DNA of 64,000 bases from UBA4781 sp963556045 (GTDB taxonomy: Bacteria; Chloroflexota; Anaerolineae; Anaerolineales; Anaerolineaceae). Under the pieces are notes generated by a model. The model saw nothing but the letters and a program-made list of their open reading frames with translations, was not told the origin of the DNA and did not search any database. Of the stretch, positions 35,856 to 44,179 are shown in pieces. How positions within the stretch are numbered: position 1 is the first letter of the stretch; every line of letters begins with the position of its first letter. The translations under genes were made by a program, and so were the position numbers. The stretch lies in assembly GCA_963556045.3 (NCBI GenBank), contig CAUVYA020000002.1:1054001-1118000 (forward strand), in the 5' to 3' direction.

Positions 35856-37361
35856 ATGAAAGAAAAACTGGAAAAACTTGAAAACCTGCTTCATGAGATC
35901 CATGATCTCAGTGCTGCAAATGCGGTGCTGGAATGGGACCAGCAGGTGAACATGCCGCGCGGTGCCGCTGAAGACCGTGGCGAGCAGATGGCTACCCTCG
36001 GTCGTATAGCCCATATCAAATCAACCTCCGATGAACTCGGAAAACTGCTGGATGATCTCACCACAGAAGCTGCCAGTCTGGATAAAGACTCTGATGAAGC
36101 CCGTTTGATCAAAGTGGCAAAACGCCATTATGATAAAGACACAAAAGTAACCGGTGATTGGGTAGCCGCTTTCGCAAAAGCCACCGCGGTTGCGCAAAGC
36201 ACATGGGAAGAAGCAAGAGCCACCGATAATTTTGAATTATTCCGACCCCATCTTGAAAAGCTGGTGGACCTTAGAAAAGAATATGCCGAATTCTTTGCGC
36301 CCTATGACCATGTTTACGACCCGCTGCTGGATGATTTCGAGCCCGGCATGAAGACTGCCGAAGTGCAAAAGATCTTCGCCGATATGAAAGACGAGCAGGT
36401 AGAGCTCATTCAGCAGATCGGGCAGCAGCCGCAGGTCGATAACAGCTTCCTGTTCTTAAATTACGACGCGGATGGTCAGATCGCATTTGGAAAAAAGGTC
36501 ATCACCGATTTTGGCTACGACTGGAATCATGGTCGCCAGGATATCTCCGTTCACCCGTTCACGACAGGGTTTGGCTTAAACGATGTACGCATCACCACCA
36601 AGATCGTCCCTGATTTTCTCAATCCCTGCATGTTCGGCACTTTCCATGAATGCGGTCACGCACTCTATGAACAGGGCATCGCAAAAAAGTACAACCGTAC
36701 TCCCCTCGCCGATGGCGCATCCATGGCGATCCATGAGTCGCAGTCACGCATGTGGGAAAATCTGATCGGTCGCTCACTGCCCTTCTGGAAACACTACTAT
36801 AGGGATCTGCAGGAAACCTTCCCCTCTCAATTAGGGAATATTGATCTGGATACCTTCTATAAGGGCATCAACAAGGTAGAACCGTCGCTCATCCGCATTG
36901 AAGCTGACGAAGCCACCTATAACCTGCACATCATGCTGCGCCTTGAAATGGAAATTGGATTGATGGAAGGTAGCATTGACGCGCAAGATGCCGCCGATGT
37001 CTGGAAGGAGAAATTCAAAGCCTATCTGGGAATTGTTCCACCCAATGATAAAGAGGGTGTTTTGCAAGATGTGCACTGGTCATCCGGTTTATTCGGTTAC
37101 TTCTCAACCTACGCGTTGGGGAACCTGGTATCCGTCCAGTTATGGAATCGAATGCTGCAGGATAATCCCGACACCGCACAGCAAGTTGAAGCAGGTGAAT
37201 TCTCGAAGATCCTCGCCTGGTATCGTGAACATGTTCACCAATACGGCGCAAAATACGAACCCCAGGAACTGGTTCAGAAGATCACCGGTGAAAAGATCAA
37301 TTCTGCACCATTCACCCGCTACCTCAAAGAAAAATTCGGCAAGATCTACAATTTGTCGTAG
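35856..37361 (+). CDS. M32 family metallocarboxypeptidase
   Basis: A 501-residue peptidase of the Taq/Pfu carboxypeptidase family. HECGH at 264-268 is the zinc motif in its M32 form, preceded by SVHPFTTGFGLNDVRITT and followed by HESQSRMWEN, where the third ligand glutamate lies. These are almost all-helical cytoplasmic enzymes removing C-terminal residues one by one from peptides. Length is typical. It follows serA with a 19 bp gap and is ended by a strong terminator. Confidence 0.93.
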   Translation: MKEKLEKLENLLHEIHDLSAANAVLEWDQQVNMPRGAAEDRGEQMATLGRIAHIKSTSDELGKLLDDLTTEAASLDKDSDEARLIKVAKRHYDKDTKVTGDWVAAFAKATAVAQSTWEEARATDNFELFRPHLEKLVDLRKEYAEFFAPYDHVYDPLLDDFEPGMKTAEVQKIFADMKDEQVELIQQIGQQPQVDNSFLFLNYDADGQIAFGKKVITDFGYDWNHGRQDISVHPFTTGFGLNDVRITTKIVPDFLNPCMFGTFHECGHALYEQGIAKKYNRTPLADGASMAIHESQSRMWENLIGRSLPFWKHYYRDLQETFPSQLGNIDLDTFYKGINKVEPSLIRIEADEATYNLHIMLRLEMEIGLMEGSIDAQDAADVWKEKFKAYLGIVPPNDKEGVLQDVHWSSGLFGYFSTYALGNLVSVQLWNRMLQDNPDTAQQVEAGEFSKILAWYREHVHQYGAKYEPQELVQKITGEKINSAPFTRYLKEKFGKIYNLS

Positions 37362-37377
37362 ATCAGCACTGAGCCTA

Positions 37378-37411
37378 AAAAAGCCACCGCTTGATAACCG
37401 GTGGCTTTTTT
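37378..37411 (+). terminator. Rho-independent terminator after the M32 peptidase gene
   Basis: A 12-bp stem AAAAAGCCACCG with CGGTGGCTTTTT around a 9-base loop, followed by T and 16 bp past the stop. Confidence 0.85.
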
Positions 37412-37477
37412 GTTAATACCATGTTTATATGACTATTTATATCTATTTTGTACAATTATAAAATAAAGGAATTAAAA

Positions 37478-38092
37478 ATGAAGAAAATACGAACTGGAAT
37501 TATCGGATTAGCAATCCTTGGAATACTTGCTGCTGCCTGTTCCACGCAAGAGAGTCCTGCTTCCGATGTACTCCCTGCCCCTACCAAAACCTCGCTAGAA
37601 CAAATTGCACAGCCTACTGCAGAAAATGAAGAAATGCCTCCCAATACTCCAACCTGGTTCATGCTTGAGTTGAAAGATGTAAATAGCGGAGAGACATTCT
37701 CCATTAACGATTTTTCCGGAAAGGTTGTATTGATCGAAACGCTGGCAACCTGGTGCTCCAATTGTCTGAAACAACAGCAAGAGGTTGTGCTGGTCCATGA
37801 TCATTTTTCAGGGAATCCGGATTTGATCACTATCGGTCTGGATATTGATCTGAATGAAAATGAATCCACTTTATCAGCATACACAGCGAAGCATGGTTTT
37901 ACTTGGAAATATGCAGTTGCCTCTGAGGCAGTTGCACTGGAAATATCCACAAATTATGGAAATCAATTCTTAAACCCACCCTCTACTCCTATCCTTATGA
38001 TAGACAAGGAAGGGAATTCTTATCCTCTGCGATTTGGTATTAAATCAGCTGAAGAATTGATCCGAGAAATTGAAAAATTGCTTGGTGAATGA
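37478..38092 (+). CDS. TlpA-like thioredoxin-fold lipoprotein
   Basis: A 204-residue protein from the ATG at 37478 (AAAGGAAT upstream; an alternative at 37448 would spoil the signal). Residues 1-21 form a lipoprotein signal ending LAAAC, lipidated at Cys21. The mature domain has the TlpA/ResA redoxin fold with LATWCSNCLKQQQEV, in which Cys93 and Cys96 form the CxxC couple (CSNC, not the common CPPC). It acts outside the membrane, probably as a reductant of disulfides. A CcdA-like electron supplier follows immediately. Confidence 0.88.
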   Translation: MKKIRTGIIGLAILGILAAACSTQESPASDVLPAPTKTSLEQIAQPTAENEEMPPNTPTWFMLELKDVNSGETFSINDFSGKVVLIETLATWCSNCLKQQQEVVLVHDHFSGNPDLITIGLDIDLNENESTLSAYTAKHGFTWKYAVASEAVALEISTNYGNQFLNPPSTPILMIDKEGNSYPLRFGIKSAEELIREIEKLLGE

Positions 38093-38095
38093 AGC

Positions 38096-38767
38096 ATGGA
38101 ACTACAATCTATTCTTTCGTCCATATCGATAGGGTTACTGGCAACCACCAGCCCCTGTGTATTTCCACTATACCCGGGTTATCTAGCCTACATAGCCGCG
38201 AACGGTGAGAAGAATGGCAAAGTCCGCTATTTTTTAGGTTTCTTTGTTCTGGCGGGGGTTCTTACCATGATGTTGATCCTGGGAGCGATCATTGCCGCTC
38301 TCTCCATTTCCATTGGAAAAGCATTATCCATCATTGTGCCGCTGGCAGACCTCTTACTCATCATTCTGGGAATGCTTCTGATCTTCGATCGTAATCCCTT
38401 TAAAAAGATACCGCAGATCAAGATCCCTTTTTTGCAGAATCCTCTCATGAACGCCTTCCTTTACGGTCTCTTGTACGGTCCGATCGCACTCCCCTGTTCA
38501 GGACCCCTGGTTGTTTCGATCTTCGCTCTATCCATCCAGGGCGCCGGTTTTTTAAGTCGTCTGAGCACATTTCTGTGGTTTGGCTTGGGTTTCGGTATTC
38601 CTCTGCTGGTCTTATCCTTCCTTGGAGGAGGACTGCAGAAAAGCATCACGCGCCTCTTCACAAAAAATGCCAGGCTTATCAATATTATGAGTGGTCTTGT
38701 GATCCTTGGATTAGGGATCTACGATCTGATCGTGAATTGGGAAGCAATTTTGCTGCAAATTCAATAA
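38096..38767 (+). CDS. CcdA-like thiol-disulfide transmembrane reductase
   Basis: A 223-residue protein with six hydrophobic segments. Both redox cysteines are present: Cys21 in SPCVFPLYPGYLAYI and Cys134 in LPCSGPLVV, in the usual TM1 and TM4 places. CcdA/DsbD-type proteins pass electrons from cytoplasmic thioredoxin to outside thiol proteins. Three bp after the TlpA-like gene, so the pair forms an extracytoplasmic reducing system, possibly for cytochrome or envelope protein maturation; no cytochrome genes are near. Confidence 0.9.
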   Translation: MELQSILSSISIGLLATTSPCVFPLYPGYLAYIAANGEKNGKVRYFLGFFVLAGVLTMMLILGAIIAALSISIGKALSIIVPLADLLLIILGMLLIFDRNPFKKIPQIKIPFLQNPLMNAFLYGLLYGPIALPCSGPLVVSIFALSIQGAGFLSRLSTFLWFGLGFGIPLLVLSFLGGGLQKSITRLFTKNARLINIMSGLVILGLGIYDLIVNWEAILLQIQ

Positions 38768-38771
38768 AAAA

Positions 38772-38795
38772 AGCGAGGAAATTTCTTTCCTCGCT
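38772..38795 (-). terminator. Rho-independent terminator of the L,D-transpeptidase gene
   Basis: A perfect 10-bp stem AGCGAGGAAA with TTTCCTCGCT. On the - strand it is followed by seven T bases. It lies just past the ccdA stop as well and may stop both directions. Confidence 0.75.
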
Positions 38796-38801
38796 CGTAT
38801 G

Positions 38802-39986
38802 TTAAGCCCCGCCTTGTCCGTAAAAAGCTGGGTCGGTAGGGGTTTCTCCACTGGGATCCCACACGTACACCCACTCTCCCACCTGCGCCCAGTTATACAG
38901 CCAGTGTGAATCAGCCACCGATAAGTTCACGCAGCCATGTGACTGGGTATACCCGAATAAAGCCCGCCAGTACGCCCCATGCAGTGCGCGGCTCTGGTCG
39001 AAATACATGGTCCAGGGAACATTTTCAAGATAATAATAATCGGTCTTGCCCGCCGCAAAGGAACCGGTCATGGTTTCCAGTTCTTTCTTCTCATAGATCT
39101 GGAAAAGACCCGGCTGTGTGAAATAAGGGTCCACGCCGGTGGCGATGAGGGTGGCAAATATAAGCTGGTTGTTATCATAAACCGCCAGCGTCTGCTGCTC
39201 CAGATTCACCTCGATCCAGCGCCCATTCGTCACTCCATCCGGCGGCGCATCCATCACATCAACGATCCCGATATAGCGCTGTTCCACCCATTTACCCAGC
39301 CCGATCATATACCAGACCGTGTTGTCCATTTCAACCTGGTCGTACACCTGAACGAGCTGCTCTCTGGTCAGCGTTTCAGCGACCACATCAGCCTGATAAC
39401 CAGGCTCTCTACGCGGGGAATTTTGATCCAGTATCCAGCCGAAATTATTTGCGGGGGTTTCAATGAACTGCAGCCCCTGAAAGGGAGAGTAATTGGTCGG
39501 TGAAGCGCGCACCCATTCACCAGTTTCAACCTGCACATAATGACCGCCATTCACATCGGATTGGTGGGTATAGGCAATATAGAGCAGTTCTCCTGCCGGC
39601 AGGAAGCGAAACGCGTTGATGCCCGCCACGGCAGAATCGAGGTTGGGGTAAAAAGCCGCCTGCACGCCTTCCTGCAGGTTCAGCTTGGCATATTTCTGAT
39701 CGAGAGGTATCAGATTTTGATCAGGTTTCACTGCCGGTAATGGCTGCAGAGGAATACTCAGTCCTTTTTTTGCAAGATCGGTTAATATCTCAGAAGGTCC
39801 CAGCGGCAGGCAGTCCTGCGGTTCCTCCAGGTACACCCCGGGGAGGCACAGTGCCGTATCCTCATCTCCATCCGGTGCAAGCGGCACTGATCCAGATTGT
39901 GCAGACACAGTGCTGACGTTGCTCAGAAATAAAATGGCGATAATCGCTGTAGTAAGAAATTTAATTTTTTTCATAGACGCTTTCAT
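38802..39986 (-). CDS. Secreted L,D-transpeptidase (YkuD)
   Basis: A 394-residue protein from the ATG at 39986, which has GGGAAAG upstream. A cleavable signal peptide of about 30 residues ends VSA-QS. The catalytic YkuD domain is C-terminal: an early WIEVNLEQQTLAVYDNNQLIF, then HGAYWRALFG and YTQSHGCVNLSVADS with the catalytic cysteine and histidine. L,D-transpeptidases form 3-3 peptidoglycan cross-links or link proteins to peptidoglycan. The middle (about 60-230) is unlike known domains and may bind the wall. Two cysteines near residue 45-60 (CLPG, CLPL) could form a disulfide. Confidence 0.87.
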   Translation of the reverse strand: MKASMKKIKFLTTAIIAILFLSNVSTVSAQSGSVPLAPDGDEDTALCLPGVYLEEPQDCLPLGPSEILTDLAKKGLSIPLQPLPAVKPDQNLIPLDQKYAKLNLQEGVQAAFYPNLDSAVAGINAFRFLPAGELLYIAYTHQSDVNGGHYVQVETGEWVRASPTNYSPFQGLQFIETPANNFGWILDQNSPRREPGYQADVVAETLTREQLVQVYDQVEMDNTVWYMIGLGKWVEQRYIGIVDVMDAPPDGVTNGRWIEVNLEQQTLAVYDNNQLIFATLIATGVDPYFTQPGLFQIYEKKELETMTGSFAAGKTDYYYLENVPWTMYFDQSRALHGAYWRALFGYTQSHGCVNLSVADSHWLYNWAQVGEWVYVWDPSGETPTDPAFYGQGGA

Positions 39987-40085
39987 TATTAATCTTTCCC
40001 ATTTTACTGCATTCTTTTCCATCCACCTTGATTATTATATGAAGTAGATAATCCATCATACGAAACTTCGCAATCTCAAATATGC

Positions 40086-40091
40086 TATAAT
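40086..40091 (+). promoter_or_regulatory. -10 element of the epimerase gene
   Basis: TATAAT at 40086-40091 without a recognisable -35. The ATG at 40090 overlaps this box, so translation should start at 40126. Confidence 0.4.
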
Positions 40092-40125
40092 GCCATCAAG
40101 ATTTTCCCATGAGATTGGATTCAAA

Positions 40126-41064
40126 ATGCGATTTCTCATCACCGGTGTGGCTGGTTTTCTGGGGGCTCCTCTTGCGAACAGTCTGGTAAGCGACGGACAC
40201 AGCGTGGTCGGGCTGGATGACCTCTCCACCGGTGATCCTGATCGTTTATCACCTGATGTCCATCTGGTGCGCGGGGATATCAACGACCGCCCCAAACTAT
40301 GGACCCTCCTGCAGGGAGTGGATTGCGTGTATCATCTGGCAGCGCGCGTCATCGTACCAGAATCCGTATTGTACCCGCGAGAATACAACCTGGTTAACGT
40401 CGGCGGAACCGTCACCTTGATGGAAGCCATGCGCGATGTGGGAGTGAAACGGGTCATCTTCTCTTCGTCAGGTTCTATCTACGGGAATCAAAAAAATCAG
40501 CCCATGCGAGAGACGCTGCGTCCGCATCCCCAATCCCCTTATGCTGTCTCAAAACTGGCTGCCGAATATTACATTCACACGATCGGTGAGCTGTGGAAGA
40601 TAGAAACGGTGATCCTGCGCGTGTTCAACGCCTATGGACCGGAGCAGCGCCTCCCCCCTGCCCACGCACCCGTTATCCCGTACTGCATCAAACAGGCACT
40701 TGATAATGGCACCATCGTGGTGCACGGCGATGGAAAACAAACGCGCGATTATGTTTTTGTGGATGATGTGGTTAATGCCATGGTAAGCGCAGCCACCACA
40801 TCCGGCTTGAACCGCCTGGTCATCAATGTCGGCAGCGGGAAGGAAACATCCGTCAACGAGATCATCAAAACGGTCATGGATATCAGCGGTGCCAAACCGG
40901 AGATCGTGCACAACCAGCACCATGACGCAGGACCATCCCGAATGTGCGCAGACACCTCTCTGGCGGAGAAAAAACTCAACTACAAACCCAGCGTGACACT
41001 CAAACAGGGGCTGCAAAAGACCATGCAGATGGATAAACGGTTCCAGAAGAGAAGGCAGCAGTAA
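40126..41064 (+). CDS. NAD-dependent sugar epimerase/dehydratase
   Basis: A 312-residue extended SDR. It starts MRFLITGVAGFLGAPLAN (TGxxGFLG loop at about 7-13), has SSSGSIYGN, the catalytic YAVSKLAAE, RVFNAYGPEQ, and HGDGKQTRDYVFVDDVV: the pattern of UDP-glucose/UDP-GlcNAc 4-epimerases and related dehydratases. The substrate is probably a UDP- or dTDP-sugar. It lies upstream of a set of membrane proteins that look like a second glycan or glycolipid module, 137 bp apart. The specific reaction is not clear. Confidence 0.83.
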   Translation: MRFLITGVAGFLGAPLANSLVSDGHSVVGLDDLSTGDPDRLSPDVHLVRGDINDRPKLWTLLQGVDCVYHLAARVIVPESVLYPREYNLVNVGGTVTLMEAMRDVGVKRVIFSSSGSIYGNQKNQPMRETLRPHPQSPYAVSKLAAEYYIHTIGELWKIETVILRVFNAYGPEQRLPPAHAPVIPYCIKQALDNGTIVVHGDGKQTRDYVFVDDVVNAMVSAATTSGLNRLVINVGSGKETSVNEIIKTVMDISGAKPEIVHNQHHDAGPSRMCADTSLAEKKLNYKPSVTLKQGLQKTMQMDKRFQKRRQQ

Positions 41065-41201
41065 TTCCTTTTCCTCTCATATTCATTCTTATCAGCACCA
41101 ATCACCCTCAAATTTATAACGAACTCATGGTTACTCCTAAAGCGCTGTTTTAAAAGGCGGGAGGAATAAATACAGATACAATTAGGGTTAACTACCATGC
41201 A

Positions 41202-43205
41202 ATGGAAAATATGCCCATGAAAAAAGCACTTCGATCCTTCGAACACTCGCTCCTCTTCCAGGGGTTGATGCTGGCGCTCTTCTTCTTTACCTGTTTGATG
41301 TCCATTTTCCATGGATATGCAAACATTCCGTCACTTTCCTCCGGCGATCGCATCTTGTTCTCAATTATTGGAGTGGGCTCGCTGCTTTCCCTGTTTACAC
41401 TCGTGCAGTATCTCCGGCGGCGGCAAAGCGGGGTGAAAGACCTTGTGAAACAGATCTTTAAGCCGCTGGCAAAGATCAGATTGCTCATTTACCCTCTCAT
41501 TGGTGCTGGCATCCTCGTCTATCTGTACACCCTGTTCATCCGCCTGAACTGCCCCTTTGAAGATTACTACCAGCGAGCGGCTGTAACCCTGCTGCTGGCG
41601 TTCATTATCGCCGCTTTATTGAAAACGGATCATAAAGAAACACCTTTTAACACCCTCTTCTTAGCCAGTCTGCTGGCAGTGGGTGTTTGCTACCAGTGCG
41701 GCACCTATATCAACAGCATTTCCAGCAATCCATTCACCCTGTCATGGTCTGAAGGCAGCCGTTATTACTATGCATCCCTGATCACCGCGCAAAAATTATA
41801 CGGACAGCAAATCCCGCTTTCCTTTCTCCATCCGAGCAGATACCTCACAATGAGTGTCCCTTTCATAGCAGGGTTGGAAAGTATCTTTCTCCACCGCGCC
41901 TGGCAGGTATTCCTGTGGATTGCCACAACACTGATATGTATGATCGCTCTGGTAAAACGCTTGAAATACCGTAATTTCTGGTGGCAGGTGATCCTGGTGT
42001 GCAGCGGTTTCCTGTTCCTGCAGCAGGGTCCGGTTTATTATCACCTATTGATATGCGCCATTGCGGTCCTGATCGGTTTTAATAAGGATAAATTCTGGCG
42101 ATCGCTCATTGTTGTTATTTTCGCATCTCTATGGGCTGGCATCAGCCGCATCAACTGGTATCCCCTGCCGGGGGTGCTGGCAGCCCTGTTATACCTTCTG
42201 GAAAAACCCCGCTCTGAGGAAAACACCTTCTGGGAATACATTAAAACCCCGCTGCTTTACATCATGATCGGATTGGTGTTCAGTCTGGCAGCCAACCTCG
42301 CCTATATTCCCCTTTCTGGAAATGCGAATGTAGAGCAGTTCACCACCAGTTTCGCCGCCGATCTGCTGTGGAACCGTTTACTGCCCGGACCAACGTATCC
42401 AAAGGGTATCTTAAGCGGTATCTTGTGGCTGTGCGCTCCCTGTTTGATTCTCCTGATCCTGCGTTTTTACAGGAAAGAACATACCCTCAATAAGATAACC
42501 CGCATTTTCATTGTGCTGGCATTATCCATTTTCTTCACGGGGGGATTGGTGGTCAGTGTCAAGATCGGGGGCGGCAGTAACCTGCACAATATGGATGCGT
42601 TCCTGCTGCTGTTGATGACTTGCGTGTATTATCTGGAATTCACCTGCCTGATCGATGAGAACAAATCGCGTCATACGTCCCCGCTGCGGGAATTGTTCCT
42701 GATCCTCATGCTATTGCAGCCATTCTTCTGGTCGCTGTCTGACTGGTCGCCACGCGCGACCTACTCCGCCGAATCGCTCCAGCATGATCTGCAGGAGATC
42801 AATGGAACGATTGCATCCATAAGCGATCAGTCCTCCGAGAGCCGTATTTTATTCATCAATGAACGCCAGCTGCTCACCTTCGACTATATTTCGGATGTAG
42901 AACTGATCCCTGAATATGAGCTGCTGGAGTTAATGGAAATGGCAATTTCCAACCAGGGCTGCTATCTCCAGCAGTTTTACGACCGCCTGGCTGCTCACGA
43001 ATTTGATCTCATTGTGATCGATAAACAATATATTAACTTTAAGGATGAACAGGATGCCTTTTCAGAAGAAAACAATGCCTGGGTTCGCAATATAACCATT
43101 CCCTTGATGAAATATTACACACCGCTTACGTGGCTGCGTTATACTGACACGGAAATATATTTACCCAGACCAGCGGGTGATCTGCAGCGCTTGATCACTC
43201 GTTGA
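41202..43205 (+). CDS. Large polytopic membrane protein of unknown function
   Basis: A 667-residue protein with about a dozen hydrophobic segments (20-510) and a soluble C-terminal region of about 150 residues (EINGTIASISDQSSESRILF, then EFDLIVIDKQYINF). Overall shape is that of GT-C type or polysaccharide-handling membrane proteins, but no clear catalytic acidic motif could be placed in the first outside loop. A TACAAT at 41177-41182 is a possible -10 with little leader and no Shine-Dalgarno. The flippase-like gene follows at once. Confidence 0.65.
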   Translation: MENMPMKKALRSFEHSLLFQGLMLALFFFTCLMSIFHGYANIPSLSSGDRILFSIIGVGSLLSLFTLVQYLRRRQSGVKDLVKQIFKPLAKIRLLIYPLIGAGILVYLYTLFIRLNCPFEDYYQRAAVTLLLAFIIAALLKTDHKETPFNTLFLASLLAVGVCYQCGTYINSISSNPFTLSWSEGSRYYYASLITAQKLYGQQIPLSFLHPSRYLTMSVPFIAGLESIFLHRAWQVFLWIATTLICMIALVKRLKYRNFWWQVILVCSGFLFLQQGPVYYHLLICAIAVLIGFNKDKFWRSLIVVIFASLWAGISRINWYPLPGVLAALLYLLEKPRSEENTFWEYIKTPLLYIMIGLVFSLAANLAYIPLSGNANVEQFTTSFAADLLWNRLLPGPTYPKGILSGILWLCAPCLILLILRFYRKEHTLNKITRIFIVLALSIFFTGGLVVSVKIGGGSNLHNMDAFLLLLMTCVYYLEFTCLIDENKSRHTSPLRELFLILMLLQPFFWSLSDWSPRATYSAESLQHDLQEINGTIASISDQSSESRILFINERQLLTFDYISDVELIPEYELLELMEMAISNQGCYLQQFYDRLAAHEFDLIVIDKQYINFKDEQDAFSEENNAWVRNITIPLMKYYTPLTWLRYTDTEIYLPRPAGDLQRLITR

Positions 43206-43219
43206 AGGAGGAAAATCTA

Positions 43220-44176
43220 GTGGGAACAACCGATAAAAAACAAACTGAACAGAAGAGCACGCCTATCTGGCGCTGGCTCCTGACCATTGCTGCCGTAGGA
43301 TTATTCATCTATCAATTCACCCGTCAGGATACACGTGAGATCTTTGATACCCTGAAAAATATACCCATCGAACTGCTGCTGGGATCCATGTTGCTTTTAT
43401 TTGCTTCCCGTTTTGCCATTGCCGCGCGCTGGAATGCATTATTGAAGATCAACGAGCCAAAACCAAAGTATGTGCAGAGTCTCAAGATCACCTTTGCCGG
43501 TCTGTTCGCTAACAATTTTCTCCCAACCAGTATTGGGGGCGATGTGGTGCGCCTGATGATGTGCACACAGGCAAATCTCGACGCAGCCTACGTTACTTCC
43601 TCTCTGGTCATGGATCGTATCGTCGGCTTTACCGGCATGTTCTTCTTCATGCCGTTTGGTCTTGCCATGTGGATAAACTCACCAGACAACCCGTTTGCCG
43701 CATCAGCATTTTTCATGCTGCCTTTTGCCATGGCTTTTTCGGATGTATTCAAAAAAGTATGGGAAACGATCAAGAAATTCTTTTTCAAGATCTGGGATAG
43801 TTTGAAACTGTGGTTCAAGAATCCCCGCTACCTGCTGGAAGCCCTGGGGTACACCTTTCTGCACATGTTCTTCTTTTTCAGTGCCATGTGGATCTATATG
43901 CAAGCCCTGCAGGTTGACATTTCGTTATTCAAATTGGGCGCCATCTACAGCTTGAGTTACGTTATCTCACTTTTCCCCATCTCCATTGGCAGTCTCGGAA
44001 TTCAGGAAATGGCGATCTCTTACTTCTTTTCCACTCTGGGGAATGTTCCTGCCGAAAGCGCGTATGCCCTGGCACTTATCATTCGCATTTCTTTTTTGAT
44101 CTGCAGCGTACCGGGAATTTTCTTTCTGCCCGATCTTGGAAGAAAAACAAAAAGTACGTCAAACGCAAAGGACTGA
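43220..44176 (+). CDS. Flippase-like / LPG-synthase-type transmembrane protein
   Basis: A 318-residue protein likely starting with GTG at 43220, since AAGGAGG lies seven bases before it; an upstream TTG overlaps the previous stop. It has about eight hydrophobic segments and the family signature FAGLFANNFLPTSIGGDVVRLM, followed by MDRIVGF, and SIGSLGIQEMAISY near the end. This is the lysylphosphatidylglycerol synthetase TM region / AglD-like family (UPF0104), some of which move lipid-linked sugars or lipids. Between two GT-C-like membrane proteins, a lipid-carrier role is plausible. Confidence 0.85.
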   Translation: MGTTDKKQTEQKSTPIWRWLLTIAAVGLFIYQFTRQDTREIFDTLKNIPIELLLGSMLLLFASRFAIAARWNALLKINEPKPKYVQSLKITFAGLFANNFLPTSIGGDVVRLMMCTQANLDAAYVTSSLVMDRIVGFTGMFFFMPFGLAMWINSPDNPFAASAFFMLPFAMAFSDVFKKVWETIKKFFFKIWDSLKLWFKNPRYLLEALGYTFLHMFFFFSAMWIYMQALQVDISLFKLGAIYSLSYVISLFPISIGSLGIQEMAISYFFSTLGNVPAESAYALALIIRISFLICSVPGIFFLPDLGRKTKSTSNAKD

Positions 44177-44179
44177 GCG

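Noticed and set aside
40090..40125. Upstream ATG as the start of the sugar epimerase
   Set aside because: This ATG overlaps the TATAAT -10 box, and the Rossmann fold begins right after the ATG at 40126.
43202..43219. TTG at 43202 as start of the flippase-like gene
   Set aside because: It overlaps the previous stop and lies before the strong AAGGAGG, which fits the GTG at 43220.
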